Positions 18,143 to 27,182 of a stretch of 64,000 bases of DNA are shown here, in pieces. The stretch's first letter is position 1; each line of letters starts with the position of its first letter. A program made the translations under genes and the position numbers. Source of the stretch: JAZLJD01 sp045617725 (GTDB lineage Bacteria; Bacillota; Clostridia; Lachnospirales; Lachnospiraceae); the NCBI GenBank assembly GCA_045617725.1, contig JAZLJD010000023.1:1-64000 (forward strand), given 5' to 3'. The notes under the pieces were generated by a model that saw only the letters and a program-made list of their open reading frames with translations, was not told where the DNA came from and made no database searches.

Positions 18143-19041
18143 TGGACGACATATTATTATCAATTATTATTCCGTATTACAATCTGCCGGAGTATCTTCC
18201 CAGGCTGCTTTCGACGATTCCCAATCATCCGCAGGTGGAGGCGCTGGTTATCGACGATCATTCCACCCAAGGGATGGAAGCGTACGAACAGGTCCAAAAG
18301 GACTTTTCGGGACGCAATATCCGTTTCCTTTTGAACGATGCAGGCATGAAAGGAACAAGCAGCGCACGCAATAAGGGCATTATGGAGGCCCGGGGCGAGT
18401 TCTTGTTTTTTGCGGACGCGGATGATTTTCTGGCGGAGGATTTTTGGAAGATTGTATCACCGTATCTTACGGATGATTCGGATATGGTTATTTTTAACCG
18501 CAAGAAGCAACTGGAAGCCTCGGATTCATGCGACCGTGTCGACGGATATGAAAGAACCGTGACCGAAGCTGCAAGGGACAAGGATGGAAACGGGCTCCTA
18601 AAAGCCAGGTTCCGGCTTTATTCCATGTGCGGCAGGATTGTACGGCGGGACATCATGACGTCCCTTCCGATTCAGTTTCCACCGGTACTTTGGGGCGAGG
18701 ATTCGGTGTGCTCCGTGCTGTGCGGGTATTATATGCCGCGGGTCCGTGTGGTCGATGAGGTTGTGTATCACGTGCTGCGTCGCAGCAATAGCATGAGCAT
18801 GCAGAAGAGTGATATTAGAAAGCACACGACCCGGAAGATGCTTCTGTTCACCTACTTTTTTACGGAACATAAGATGGGGCTTTCCGTAATTCACAAAATC
18901 GGTCTTGCACGCCGGAACGTACTTACATGCAGGCTTAAGATGCTGTATATCGGTCTGTATGAGCTGGCACATGGCCGCATTCCCTATCCTTCTTACAAAA
19001 ACCTTAGTAACCGACATTACCCATTTAACGAAAGTATATAG
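18142..19041 (+). CDS. Family-2 glycosyltransferase (first of a tandem pair)
   Basis: 299 residues. The GT-A domain starts with LSIIIPYYNLPEYLPRLL, followed by VIDDHSTQG and the DxD-type metal motif FADADDFL. The C-terminal part has GEDSVCS, resembling acceptor-binding residues of capsular-type transferases. The soluble N-terminal domain acts at the inner membrane face, transferring a sugar from a nucleotide donor. It is translationally coupled to the preceding kinase-like gene by one base and is 2 nt from a paralogue with the same layout. The product is probably part of a surface glycan; donor and acceptor unknown. Confidence 0.87.
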   Translation: MDDILLSIIIPYYNLPEYLPRLLSTIPNHPQVEALVIDDHSTQGMEAYEQVQKDFSGRNIRFLLNDAGMKGTSSARNKGIMEARGEFLFFADADDFLAEDFWKIVSPYLTDDSDMVIFNRKKQLEASDSCDRVDGYERTVTEAARDKDGNGLLKARFRLYSMCGRIVRRDIMTSLPIQFPPVLWGEDSVCSVLCGYYMPRVRVVDEVVYHVLRRSNSMSMQKSDIRKHTTRKMLLFTYFFTEHKMGLSVIHKIGLARRNVLTCRLKMLYIGLYELAHGRIPYPSYKNLSNRHYPFNESI

Positions 19042-19043
19042 GC

Positions 19044-19925
19044 ATGAGTGAAATCTTTCTGTCAATCGTAATTCCGTATTTTAATACCGTCGAATACCTT
19101 CCGAAGCTGCTTTCTTCCATTCCCAACAGGGAGGATGTGGAAGTAATTGTGGTAGACGATCATTCTACGGAAGGACTGGAGCAGTTCTCCGAAATTAAGG
19201 AACGCTTGTCCGGTGAGAGGGTTCTGTTTATTCCGCCCACCGAAGGCAGAAAGGGCGCAGGCTGTGCCCGAAATATAGGAATACGGGCGGCCAGAGGTCG
19301 CTACATTGCCTTTGCGGACTCGGACGACTACTATCTGCCTGCCTTTAACGAAATGATTGACAAGTATCACGACAGTGATGCTGATATGATATTTTTTGGC
19401 CTAAACTCCTACGATGTCATTTTGAATGCGCCCTCGAACCGGGAAGGCTACATCATGAAATACCTTGAGCGTTATGCGCACGAAACAAAGCACAGCGAGG
19501 CTGCGGAACTCTGCGTGCGATACAAGGAATTCTATGTACTGGCCAGGTTTTTTAAGCGCAGCATGATTCTTGACAATAAGCTTGCTTTTGATGCAACGAT
19601 TAAGTCAAATGACGTGTATTTTGCCATGCTGGCAGGCTATCATGCACGGGATTTTCTGGTGGATCTTAAGGAAGTTTACTGCATGACGAAACGCCCCGGC
19701 TCCATCACGTCGGAGATGAATCTTAAAAAGACGATGACGACCTACAAGGTGTATCAGAGATATTATTTCTTCCTTGAGAAGAATTTGGGATATAAAAAGA
19801 TGAGACGGATGGGATATTCGCTCAAGGGACATTTGACGATACGGCTTCGTTCCTTAAAGGTCTTATGGTACGAATTATTCCACGGCACCATCAAATGTCT
19901 CGATGAAGGCGCGTTTAAAAGCTAG
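19044..19925 (+). CDS. Family-2 glycosyltransferase (second of a tandem pair)
   Basis: 293 residues, clearly paralogous to the gene just upstream: LSIVIPYFNTVEYLPKLL, VVDDHSTEG, GAGCARNIGIRAARG and DxD-type FADSDDYY match it in order. The C-terminus (KKMRRMGYSLKGHLTIRLRS) is basic, as in membrane-associated transferases. It starts 2 nt after its neighbour, so they are one unit. Its stop codon TAG overlaps, on the palindrome CTAG, the stop of the convergent zinc-ribbon gene. Confidence 0.87.
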   Translation: MSEIFLSIVIPYFNTVEYLPKLLSSIPNREDVEVIVVDDHSTEGLEQFSEIKERLSGERVLFIPPTEGRKGAGCARNIGIRAARGRYIAFADSDDYYLPAFNEMIDKYHDSDADMIFFGLNSYDVILNAPSNREGYIMKYLERYAHETKHSEAAELCVRYKEFYVLARFFKRSMILDNKLAFDATIKSNDVYFAMLAGYHARDFLVDLKEVYCMTKRPGSITSEMNLKKTMTTYKVYQRYYFFLEKNLGYKKMRRMGYSLKGHLTIRLRSLKVLWYELFHGTIKCLDEGAFKS

Positions 19926-20191
19926 ATCCACTCGTAATCGCCGCCTGTGATGGCGAGCGAGAGAAGCGTATCCATGCGTTCTACATTCTCAGCGCCTTCA
20001 ACCACTTCAAGCAATATTGCATCTTCCTGTGCGACCGGAATTTCATCATCCGGTCCGATTTCCATATTCGGCATTTCTCCGCAATACGGGCATATCATTC
20101 TGGGCACAATCTTCGTGTCCAAAAAGCCGGTATTGCAGCTCTTACATTCATAAAATCCACACATCTCAGTGCCGTCCGGTACGTAGTACAT
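19922..20191 (-). CDS. Small zinc-ribbon protein, unknown function
   Basis: 89 residues. Cysteines at 16/19 (CKSC) and 34/37 (CPYC) form a rubredoxin-like zinc knuckle, with an extra Cys11. The rest is acidic (EIGPDDEIPVAQED, VVEGAENVERMDTLL). I do not recognise a named family. GGAGGG precedes the ATG at 20191. It lies 17 nt downstream of the GH2 gene on the same strand, so it is probably co-transcribed with it and could be an accessory or sensor protein of that unit. Confidence 0.75.
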   Translation of the reverse strand: MYYVPDGTEMCGFYECKSCNTGFLDTKIVPRMICPYCGEMPNMEIGPDDEIPVAQEDAILLEVVEGAENVERMDTLLSLAITGGDYEWI

Positions 20192-20208
20192 AATTTTCCC
20201 TCCGGGTA

Positions 20209-23200
20209 TTAATCAAACTGAATCCATTCGAAGTCGAAATTCGAGCCGGGCAGGAACACAAGGCTTAAATCGCCGGTGCCCGCAATGCCCGAAAGTGCGA
20301 AGTGCTGCTCGCTCATTTCGTCCGTCGGCTTAAAGTCTACTACAAGATTGGCCTGTACGCCATCCCCTTTGAAACGAAGATGTACGGGGTTATTGTTGGA
20401 ATTGCCGCGTCCGCGTATCGTTACGCCCTTTACTCCGGCTTCGCCAAAAACAAGGCCCGCGTAGGTAATGGATACATTGTTCCCGATTCCCAAAATGGAA
20501 GAGCCGTTTATTTCAAAGGTATCGCCCGAGATTGCGTTTCGGTCGCTTCCCAAAAGGCGGGAGTAGGCCTTGTTGTATTCCTTAAAGAGAAAGCCCTTGC
20601 AATGTGCCTTCTCATGGAAGACAAAGGACAGGTTTACATTGCCCTTAAGGCGCTTTGGAAGGACAAAGGTCTCCTCGATGTAGGTGTTCCAAATCGTTTT
20701 TTCATGATATACGGCGGGAAGCAGAAGACGGGCATCCTCATCGCGTCCCGGCATACCTTCGTAGATCTCGAACGGGAACGGTGCGTTCGAGTTAAAGAAG
20801 AAGGGAATGGTCAGCGTATCCGAGCCGTAATCGCCGAAGGCGAGGTTGTCGAAAGTAACAATCGTGTCTTCCGTCCGCATGGAAGCGATGCCGCGTTCAT
20901 TTCCGTTGCCAATCTCTCCCAGGTGGTCCGTATAAAGTCCCGCACTGATGAATTCGTAAGGATTCAGGGCAGCACTTCCGAGACCTTCGGCCGTAAAGGT
21001 CAGGTCGCTCATGATTTCGGTTACGTCGCGGCCGTTTCGTGCACAGGCACGAAGGCGGAAATTACCGTCTCCCAGGGCAGTTAACATAACAACGTTTTCT
21101 TCCCCCGGTACAGGTTCAACGGAAGCACATTTTACAGGAATGCCGGCATCGTTTACCACCTTGAAGAATACGTCATTGTAGGTAGCATTTTTAGGATAAA
21201 CCTCAAACCGTACGAAAACCTTCGTGTAATCCTTTGAGAAATTACGGGGGCCTTCTGCATAAAGAGCAATCTTGCGAATGCTTATTTCATGGGCATCAAT
21301 CGGAAGTGCCTTCTTAAGCACACCGCCCGAAGGCATGTCCAAAAAGCCCTCATAAGGACGATTTTCCGTGTATACGGTTGAGGTGCCAAAAGGAATCTCG
21401 CCGGCCACGGCCTTTAAGGAAAGGGTAGTGCCCGGTAAGTCTTCAGAAGTTATGTTAACCGTGATGGAACCGGTCTTTCCGTTGCCCATAAGCATGGCAA
21501 GGAGGCGTCCCTGGAACAGACGACGGCTGACTCCTTTATACGCTTCGTAATCAGTACTGTCGCCGTTATCAAGGCCCACAAGACGGGCTGCTCCCGTGAC
21601 GGAAACCGTGAGACGGTTTCGGGCGTTTTGTACCATTACGCCGTTTGAATCAAGGCAGCTTAGGTCGATGAAAATCATGTCCGCTCCGTCGCATATAAGT
21701 GTGTCCTTGGAAGGAACGGCGCTTATGGAAGCGGGATCCCCGTAGGAGGCCTGTACATCCGTACAAAGCACGGTGCCGTCCTCTTCACAGCCCAAGGCCT
21801 TTAAGCAGCCCTGCTCGTAAGGTACGAGGAAGTCTGCCGTGAGCGAAAGACCATGTGCGTGGTCGAATTGTTTTTGGCCCAGAAGGCGGTCGTTTAGGAA
21901 CAGCTTCACAAGAGGGCAGTTCGAGACGATACGCACATCGATGGGTTCTCCGTCGTTAAAATCCCAATAGGGCTGCAGGTGGACCATCGGAGACTCCCGA
22001 TAGTCGGTCCACTCGGCCTTGTAAGCATAGTAGGAATCCTTCGGGTAGCCGGCCGTGTCAATCTGGCCTAAGTAGGTGTTCTTGGTGAAATAGGGCGTCG
22101 GCTCGCCGATATAGTCAAAGCCGGACCAGATGAACTGTCCCAGGGAGAATGGTGTGTCGCGGTCCAGAATGATATTGGTCTGCGTGTTTTTGGAGCCCCA
22201 GCTCGTGGTGCAGTTCCCAAGGCTTGAGCACTGGCAGTCATCATTTGAAAGGAGCGACTGCGAAAGCGGGAAGTGGTAGACCCCGCGGCTCTGACAGGTG
22301 GAAGCGGTTTCGCTGCCGTAGATGATCCAGTCGGGATGCTCCTCGTGGTGCTTTTGATAGATGTATTCGGCGTAGTTGTAGCCGACCAGCTCTAAGTAAT
22401 CAGCGCATTTTTGAGTGTTCTCCCAGGGCATGTAGTTGCTGCCGAAGGTAATGGGAGCGTTCTTTAAGGGGTCATACAGGCGGCAGAGACGGCTTAAGTC
22501 CTTAATGACTTCGGTAGCGCGTTCGGGGTCTGCGTGCGTGTCGGCGATTTCGTTGCCGATGGACCACATAAGAAGGGAAGCGTGGTTTCGATCTCTCTTA
22601 ATCCAGGATTCCACGTCGCGGGCGTGCCACTCGTCGAAGAATCTTGCATAGTCGAATTCCGTCTTCGGGCGCTGCCACATGTCGAAGGCTTCGGAATCCA
22701 CCAAAAGACCCATCTCGTCGCACAAATCCATCAGCTCGCGGGCCGGCATGTTATGGGAGGTACGGATGGCGTTGACGCCCATCTCCTTAAGGAGGGTGAG
22801 CTGACGTCGCAGCGCAGTTATGTTAACCGCACTTCCGAGGGCTCCGAGGTCGTGATGCTCGCAGGCACCGTAGATTTTAAGATGCTCTCCGTTAATAAAG
22901 AGTCCGTTTTCTTTGTCAAAACGGACATCCTTAAAGCCGATGCGTTCCGAAAGGGCATCGTACTGTTCGGGCTTTGTGAAGGTGGTTACGGACGCACGAA
23001 TCTTGTAAAGTACGGGCTCCTTTGTACTCCAGAGAAGCGGGTTCTCAACCGGCACACTGAAGGAGGGGTGAGCAGGATCCGAAAAAGAAGAAAGATCCGC
23101 GCCATAGCTTGCAAGCTCCTCGCCGTCCTCCGAAACGAGACGCATGGAAATGCGGCTTTGGGGGTTCGGATTTAGAATTTCGTATGCACAGTGGAGCGTC

Positions 23201-23688
23201 CATACTCCGTCCGCAAGACGCGGTGCATAGTAGCTGCCGTTTATTGCAAAATGGCAGTCGGGAGTGGCGGTCCGATAGACATTCCGGTAGATGCCGGCAC
23301 CGGAATACCAGCGGGAATTGGGGCAGTGGAAGGTAGCACGGACCACGATTTCATTCTCGCCGTCCTTAAGGAAGGGGGCCATGTCAAAGGAAAAAGTGGA
23401 GTAGCCGTATTTCCAGGTGAAAACGGAGGCACCGTTTATGAATACCTCACTGTCCATGTAGACACCGTCAAAGGTAATATAGTCGTGTGCAGCCTCGGAT
23501 TTTTGGAAGGTTTTTCTATACCAGCCGTCGGCACTTTCGTCGAGATTCAGAACGTTATATATCAAAAAGTCATGCGGAATTTCCACTTCCTGCCAGTCGT
23601 GGGAGGCCATTGCCTCTTCGAAGGAAGAGGAAAGGGGCAGTTTCAGAAAGGACCAGCCGTCGTTAAAAAGAACAGATTTTGTATGCAT
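20209..23688 (-). CDS. Glycoside hydrolase family 2 protein (beta-galactosidase-like)
   Basis: 1159 residues, no signal peptide, so cytoplasmic. N-terminal jelly-roll (WSFLKLPLSSSFEEA, EIPHDF, DGWYRKTF), immunoglobulin-like domain, then the TIM barrel. The general acid/base is Glu380 in MWSIGNEIADTH and the nucleophile Glu460 in IIYGSETAS. After about residue 640 come further beta-sandwich domains (DUF4982-like, invasin-like) and a C-terminal module that may bind carbohydrate. Such long GH2 proteins are usually beta-galactosidases, but beta-glucuronidase or alpha-L-arabinopyranosidase-like roles occur. It is divergent from the pentose operon across a region with a shared candidate operator, suggesting co-regulation with xylan use. 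Confidence 0.88.
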   Translation of the reverse strand: MHTKSVLFNDGWSFLKLPLSSSFEEAMASHDWQEVEIPHDFLIYNVLNLDESADGWYRKTFQKSEAAHDYITFDGVYMDSEVFINGASVFTWKYGYSTFSFDMAPFLKDGENEIVVRATFHCPNSRWYSGAGIYRNVYRTATPDCHFAINGSYYAPRLADGVWTLHCAYEILNPNPQSRISMRLVSEDGEELASYGADLSSFSDPAHPSFSVPVENPLLWSTKEPVLYKIRASVTTFTKPEQYDALSERIGFKDVRFDKENGLFINGEHLKIYGACEHHDLGALGSAVNITALRRQLTLLKEMGVNAIRTSHNMPARELMDLCDEMGLLVDSEAFDMWQRPKTEFDYARFFDEWHARDVESWIKRDRNHASLLMWSIGNEIADTHADPERATEVIKDLSRLCRLYDPLKNAPITFGSNYMPWENTQKCADYLELVGYNYAEYIYQKHHEEHPDWIIYGSETASTCQSRGVYHFPLSQSLLSNDDCQCSSLGNCTTSWGSKNTQTNIILDRDTPFSLGQFIWSGFDYIGEPTPYFTKNTYLGQIDTAGYPKDSYYAYKAEWTDYRESPMVHLQPYWDFNDGEPIDVRIVSNCPLVKLFLNDRLLGQKQFDHAHGLSLTADFLVPYEQGCLKALGCEEDGTVLCTDVQASYGDPASISAVPSKDTLICDGADMIFIDLSCLDSNGVMVQNARNRLTVSVTGAARLVGLDNGDSTDYEAYKGVSRRLFQGRLLAMLMGNGKTGSITVNITSEDLPGTTLSLKAVAGEIPFGTSTVYTENRPYEGFLDMPSGGVLKKALPIDAHEISIRKIALYAEGPRNFSKDYTKVFVRFEVYPKNATYNDVFFKVVNDAGIPVKCASVEPVPGEENVVMLTALGDGNFRLRACARNGRDVTEIMSDLTFTAEGLGSAALNPYEFISAGLYTDHLGEIGNGNERGIASMRTEDTIVTFDNLAFGDYGSDTLTIPFFFNSNAPFPFEIYEGMPGRDEDARLLLPAVYHEKTIWNTYIEETFVLPKRLKGNVNLSFVFHEKAHCKGFLFKEYNKAYSRLLGSDRNAISGDTFEINGSSILGIGNNVSITYAGLVFGEAGVKGVTIRGRGNSNNNPVHLRFKGDGVQANLVVDFKPTDEMSEQHFALSGIAGTGDLSLVFLPGSNFDFEWIQFD

Positions 23689-23775
23689 GGTTATTGACTC
23701 CTTTTTTGAAGCATAATTTTGCTGATAATAATCCCCGCATTTCGCAATACGGTATATTTAGCCCTTCACTGCATT

Positions 23776-23837
23776 GCAGCGAAGCTGCTACGGATTGCGA
23801 CACAAAGTGTCGCGTGAAAAATGCCTGCATTTTTCAC
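23776..23837 (-). repeat. Three consecutive perfect hairpins in the GH2 leader
   Basis: GTGAAAAATGC/GCATTTTTCAC (23814-23837, 2-nt spacer), GCGACAC/GTGTCGC (23797-23813, 3-nt loop) and GCAGC/GCTGC (23776-23788, 3-nt loop) stand almost back to back. If the promoter at 23849-23878 is used, all three lie near the 5' end of the GH2 mRNA. None has the T run of a terminator in the GH2 direction. They could be an RNA-stability element, a regulatory leader or a dispersed palindromic repeat. Confidence 0.75.
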
Positions 23838-23848
23838 ACTACCCGTTC

Positions 23849-23878
23849 ATTATAAAGGAAGCGGGGGGAGCGTGACAA
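23849..23878 (-). promoter_or_regulatory. Predicted promoter of the GH2 gene
   Basis: On the minus strand: TTGTCA (23878-23873), 18-bp spacer, TATAAT (23854-23849). A near-consensus sigma-A promoter with a leader of about 150 nt. Confidence 0.7.
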
Positions 23879-23955
23879 TGTACTATTTTAGTGGAAAAGG
23901 GTATGCTTTTTTACTACTTGTACAGATACAACTTCTGCGAAAAATAAGCACATTT

Positions 23956-23968
23956 TAGCAATATTTGA
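23956..23968 (+). promoter_or_regulatory. Candidate AraC-type operator, xylose isomerase promoter
   Basis: An exact TAGCAATATTTGA. A weaker copy (GCGAAAAATAA from 23937) lies 21 bp upstream in the same orientation, matching the two-helical-turn direct repeats bound by AraC-family dimers. The site ends 23 bp before the -35 box of the isomerase promoter. Confidence 0.6.
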
Positions 23969-23991
23969 GCAAAAAATGAATTCTATTGTTA

Positions 23992-24020
23992 TTGCATAAA
24001 GAGACAAGTTTTATTATAAT
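23992..24020 (+). promoter_or_regulatory. Predicted promoter of the pentose operon
   Basis: TTGCAT (23992-23997), 17-bp spacer, perfect TATAAT (24015-24020), 60 bp before the isomerase start codon. Confidence 0.7.
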
Positions 24021-24080
24021 TCTTTTGTATGGCGTCTAACCCATTTTGGACGTCAGATTATGAAAGGAAGGTATGAACTT

Positions 24081-25565
24081 ATGAACAATGTTCCAGTTGT
24101 AAAAATTGGTATTGTTGGTGTAAGCCGTGACTGTTTCCCTGCTTCATTAACAATCAACAGAAGAAAAGCATTGGTAGATGCTTACACAAAGAAATACGGC
24201 GCAGCTGATATTTACGAGTGCCCCGTTACCATTATCGAGAGCGAGATCCACATGGTAGAAGCTCTTGAGGACATCAAGAAAGCCGGATGTAACGCACTTT
24301 GCGTATATCTTGGTAACTTCGGTCCCGAAATTTCCGAAACCTTACTTGCTAAACATTTCGATGGTCCTTCCATCTTTGTTGCAGCAGCAGAAGAGAGCCA
24401 GAACGACCTTATGGACGGACGTGGCGATGCTTACTGCGGTATGCTGAATGCAAGCTACAACTTAAAACTTCGTAACATCAAAGCATACATCCCCGAGTAC
24501 CCTGTTGGTACCGCTGAGGAATGTGCAGATATGATCAACGAGTTCGTTCCCATCGCTCGTGCAATCATCGGACTTTCCGACCTTAAGATTATTTCCTTTG
24601 GTCCCCGTCCTCTTAACTTCTTAGCTTGCAACGCTCCTATTAAGCAGCTTTACAACTTAGGCGTTGAAATCGAAGAGAACTCCGAGCTTGACCTTTTCGA
24701 AGCATTCAACAAGCATGCAGGCGATGCTCGTATTCCTGCTAAGGTTAAAGAGATGGAAGAAGAGCTTGGTGCCGGCAACAAGAAACCGGAAGTACTTGAG
24801 AAACTTGCTCAGTACGAATTAACCTTACTTGACTGGGTTGAGGAGCACAGAGGCTACAGAAAGTACGTTGCAATCGCCGGCAAGTGCTGGCCTGCATTCC
24901 AGACACAGTTCGGATTCGTTCCCTGCTATGTTAACAGCCGTTTAACCGGTATGGGTATCCCCGTATCCTGCGAGGTTGATATCTACGGATGTCTTTCCGA
25001 GTTCATCGGTACCTGCGTATCTCAGGATGCTGTTACCTTACTTGATATCAACAACTCCGTACCTGCAGATATGTACAAAGAAGCAATCGAAGGCAAGTTC
25101 CCTTATACTCACAAGGATACCTTCATGGGCTTCCACTGCGGCAATACCTGCTCCAAGAAACTTGCTTTCTGCGAGATGAAGTATCAGAAGATTATGGCCA
25201 GAGCACTTCCTATCGAAGTTACCAACGGTACCCTCGAAGGAGATATCGCTCCCGGCGAGATCACCTTCTATCGTCTGCAGTCCACTGCTGATTGCAAGCT
25301 TCGTGCTTACATCGCACAGGGCGAGGTTCTCGATGTTAGAACCAAATCCTTCGGTGCTATCGGCGTATTTGCAATCCCTGAGATGGGTCGCTTCTATCGT
25401 CACGTACTGATCGAGAAGAACTATCCTCATCACGGCGCAGTTGCATTTGGCCACTACGGCAAGGCTCTGTATGAAGTATTCAAGTTCATCGGTGTTCCTG
25501 TTGAGGATCTCAACTTCAACCAGCCGAAGGGCATGATGTATCCTACCGAGAATCCTTGGGCATAA
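24081..25565 (+). CDS. L-fucose isomerase-family protein, predicted xylose isomerase (XylA-II type)
   Basis: 494 residues of the FucI/AraI fold (COG2407-like), a metal-dependent aldose-ketose isomerase. Likely metal ligands are Glu and Asp in SCEVDIYGCL and LLDINNS and His in GFHCGNTC. ATG at 24081 is preferred to 24060 because AGGAAGG (24064-24070) lies between them. The next genes are xylulokinase and transketolase, and no classical XylA is in the window. In Clostridium acetobutylicum a protein of this family next to xylulokinase was shown to be a non-orthologous xylose isomerase, so D-xylose to D-xylulose is the best guess. L-arabinose or L-fucose as substrate cannot be excluded. Codon use is strongly biased, as in highly expressed genes. 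Confidence 0.82.
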   Translation: MNNVPVVKIGIVGVSRDCFPASLTINRRKALVDAYTKKYGAADIYECPVTIIESEIHMVEALEDIKKAGCNALCVYLGNFGPEISETLLAKHFDGPSIFVAAAEESQNDLMDGRGDAYCGMLNASYNLKLRNIKAYIPEYPVGTAEECADMINEFVPIARAIIGLSDLKIISFGPRPLNFLACNAPIKQLYNLGVEIEENSELDLFEAFNKHAGDARIPAKVKEMEEELGAGNKKPEVLEKLAQYELTLLDWVEEHRGYRKYVAIAGKCWPAFQTQFGFVPCYVNSRLTGMGIPVSCEVDIYGCLSEFIGTCVSQDAVTLLDINNSVPADMYKEAIEGKFPYTHKDTFMGFHCGNTCSKKLAFCEMKYQKIMARALPIEVTNGTLEGDIAPGEITFYRLQSTADCKLRAYIAQGEVLDVRTKSFGAIGVFAIPEMGRFYRHVLIEKNYPHHGAVAFGHYGKALYEVFKFIGVPVEDLNFNQPKGMMYPTENPWA

Positions 25566-25599
25566 TAAGATGATTTCGGCGTAAGCCGCATGACGCATG

Positions 25600-25634
25600 A
25601 CGGCCCGGTAGACCATACCGGGCCGTTATTTTAA
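25600..25634 (+). terminator. Intergenic hairpin between isomerase and xylB
   Basis: ACGGCCCGGTA pairs with TACCGGGCCGT around GACCA, followed by TATTTT. A strong stem that may partly terminate transcription or protect the isomerase mRNA, giving higher isomerase than kinase levels. Confidence 0.75.
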
Positions 25635-25648
25635 GAAAGGACATAAGT

Positions 25649-27118
25649 ATGTTATATATCGGAATTGATTTAGGAACCAGCGCTGTCAAGATGCTCCTTA
25701 TGAGTGCTGACGGCAAGATTGTGAATGTAGTTTCCAAAGAATATCCCTTATCCTTCCCTCATCCCGGCTGGTCCGAGCAGAAGCCCGAGGACTGGTGGAA
25801 GGCAGTTTGTGAAGGAATGGATGAATTACTCAAAGGTTCTGACAAAAGTCAGGTTGCAGGCATCAGCTTCGGCGGCCAGATGCACGGCCTTGTAATTCTT
25901 GACAAAGACGACAATGTAATCCGCCCCGCTATCCTGTGGAACGATGGACGTACCCAGGAGGAGACAGATTACTTAAACAATGTAATCGGCAAGGACAAGC
26001 TTTCTGAGTACACTGCCAATATCGCATTTGCAGGCTTTACCGCTCCGAAGATTCTCTGGGTTAAGAACAAGGAACCCGAGAACTTCGCACGTATCAGCAA
26101 GATTATGCTTCCCAAGGATTACATTGCATATATGCTTTCCGGTTCTTTCTGCACCGATGTTTCCGATGCATCCGGAATGCTCGTATTCGATGTTAAAAAC
26201 AAATGCTGGTCTCAGGAAATGATGGATATTTGCGGTATTCGTCGTGACCAGCTTGCTACCATTTATGAGAGCTACGAAGTAGTCGGAACCATTAAGCCCG
26301 AGCTTGCAGCGAAGTTTGGCATCCCCGCAACCGTTAAGATTGCAGCAGGTGCCGGTGACAATGCGGCAGCAGCAGTAGGTACCGGTACGGTAGGCGACGG
26401 TATGTGCAATATCTCCCTTGGTACCAGCGGAACCATCTTCGTATCCTCCGAGAAATTCGGCGTTGACAAAAACAATGCACTTCATGCATTCGCACATGCA
26501 GACGGACATTTCCACTTAATGGGTTGCATGCTTTCCGCAGCAAGCTGTAATAAGTGGTGGATGGAAGAAATCATTAAGTGCAAGGATTTCGCAGGCGAGC
26601 AGGCAGCCATCGGTGAGCTTGGATACAATCACGTATTCTTCCTTCCGTACCTGATGGGCGAGCGTTCTCCTCACAACAATCCGAACGCAAGAGGTACCTT
26701 CATCGGTATGACCATGGATACTTCCCGTGCCGATATGTATCAGGCAGTTCTTGAAGGTGTTGCTTTTGCAATCCGTGATTCCTTTGAAGTAGCACGTTCC
26801 CTTGGCATTAAGATTGAACGCAGCAAGATCTGCGGCGGCGGTGCCAAGAGTCCTCTTTGGAAGAAGATTTTTGCGAATGTATTAAATATCAAGCTCGACA
26901 TCATTGAAAGCGAGGAAGGCCCCGGATACGGCGGAGCTATGCTGGCAGCCGTTGCTTGCGGCGAGTATGCATCCGTTGAGGAAGCTGCAGCGAAACTTGT
27001 TAAGGTTGTTGAGACCATTGAGCCCGATCCTGAAATCGCAGCACGTTACGAGACTCAGTATCAGAAATTCGTTAAGATTTATCCTACTGTTAAGGACCTC
27101 TATTCCGAGATTCAGTAG
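25649..27118 (+). CDS. xylB: Xylulokinase
   Basis: 489 residues, FGGY carbohydrate kinase. Phosphorylates D-xylulose to xylulose 5-phosphate in the cytoplasm. The N-terminal phosphate-binding loop is IGIDLGTSAVKMLL. GISFGGQMHGLVIL and AILWNDGRTQEE are the xylulokinase-specific blocks, the catalytic base is Asp237 in AGAGDNAAAAVGTG, and the C-terminal adenosine motif is KICGGGAKSPLWKKI. It is preceded by AAGAAAGG and lies 83 nt after the isomerase gene, separated by a hairpin. Transketolase follows at 64 nt. Confidence 0.95.
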   Translation: MLYIGIDLGTSAVKMLLMSADGKIVNVVSKEYPLSFPHPGWSEQKPEDWWKAVCEGMDELLKGSDKSQVAGISFGGQMHGLVILDKDDNVIRPAILWNDGRTQEETDYLNNVIGKDKLSEYTANIAFAGFTAPKILWVKNKEPENFARISKIMLPKDYIAYMLSGSFCTDVSDASGMLVFDVKNKCWSQEMMDICGIRRDQLATIYESYEVVGTIKPELAAKFGIPATVKIAAGAGDNAAAAVGTGTVGDGMCNISLGTSGTIFVSSEKFGVDKNNALHAFAHADGHFHLMGCMLSAASCNKWWMEEIIKCKDFAGEQAAIGELGYNHVFFLPYLMGERSPHNNPNARGTFIGMTMDTSRADMYQAVLEGVAFAIRDSFEVARSLGIKIERSKICGGGAKSPLWKKIFANVLNIKLDIIESEEGPGYGGAMLAAVACGEYASVEEAAAKLVKVVETIEPDPEIAARYETQYQKFVKIYPTVKDLYSEIQ

Positions 27119-27182
27119 TAGGGAATTAAGATAAACTGCGTCGGATTGTTTTTGGCGCAGCCCAATATGAAAGGAGTCAGAC

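Larger units (their letters stand above)
23689..24080. promoter_or_regulatory. Divergent control region of the GH2 gene and the pentose operon
   Basis: 391 bp without coding potential. From the GH2 side it holds the ribosome binding site, a leader with three consecutive perfect hairpins (23776-23837) and a strong minus-strand promoter (23849-23878). Then come a degenerate and a good copy of the candidate AraC-type motif (about 23936-23968) and a plus-strand promoter (23992-24020) for the isomerase gene. Confidence 0.7.

Noticed and set aside
20302..23697. Long plus-strand frames opposite the GH2 gene (up to 260 residues)
   Set aside because: They are the antisense of a clear GH2 reading frame with identified catalytic residues; codon patterns fit the minus strand.
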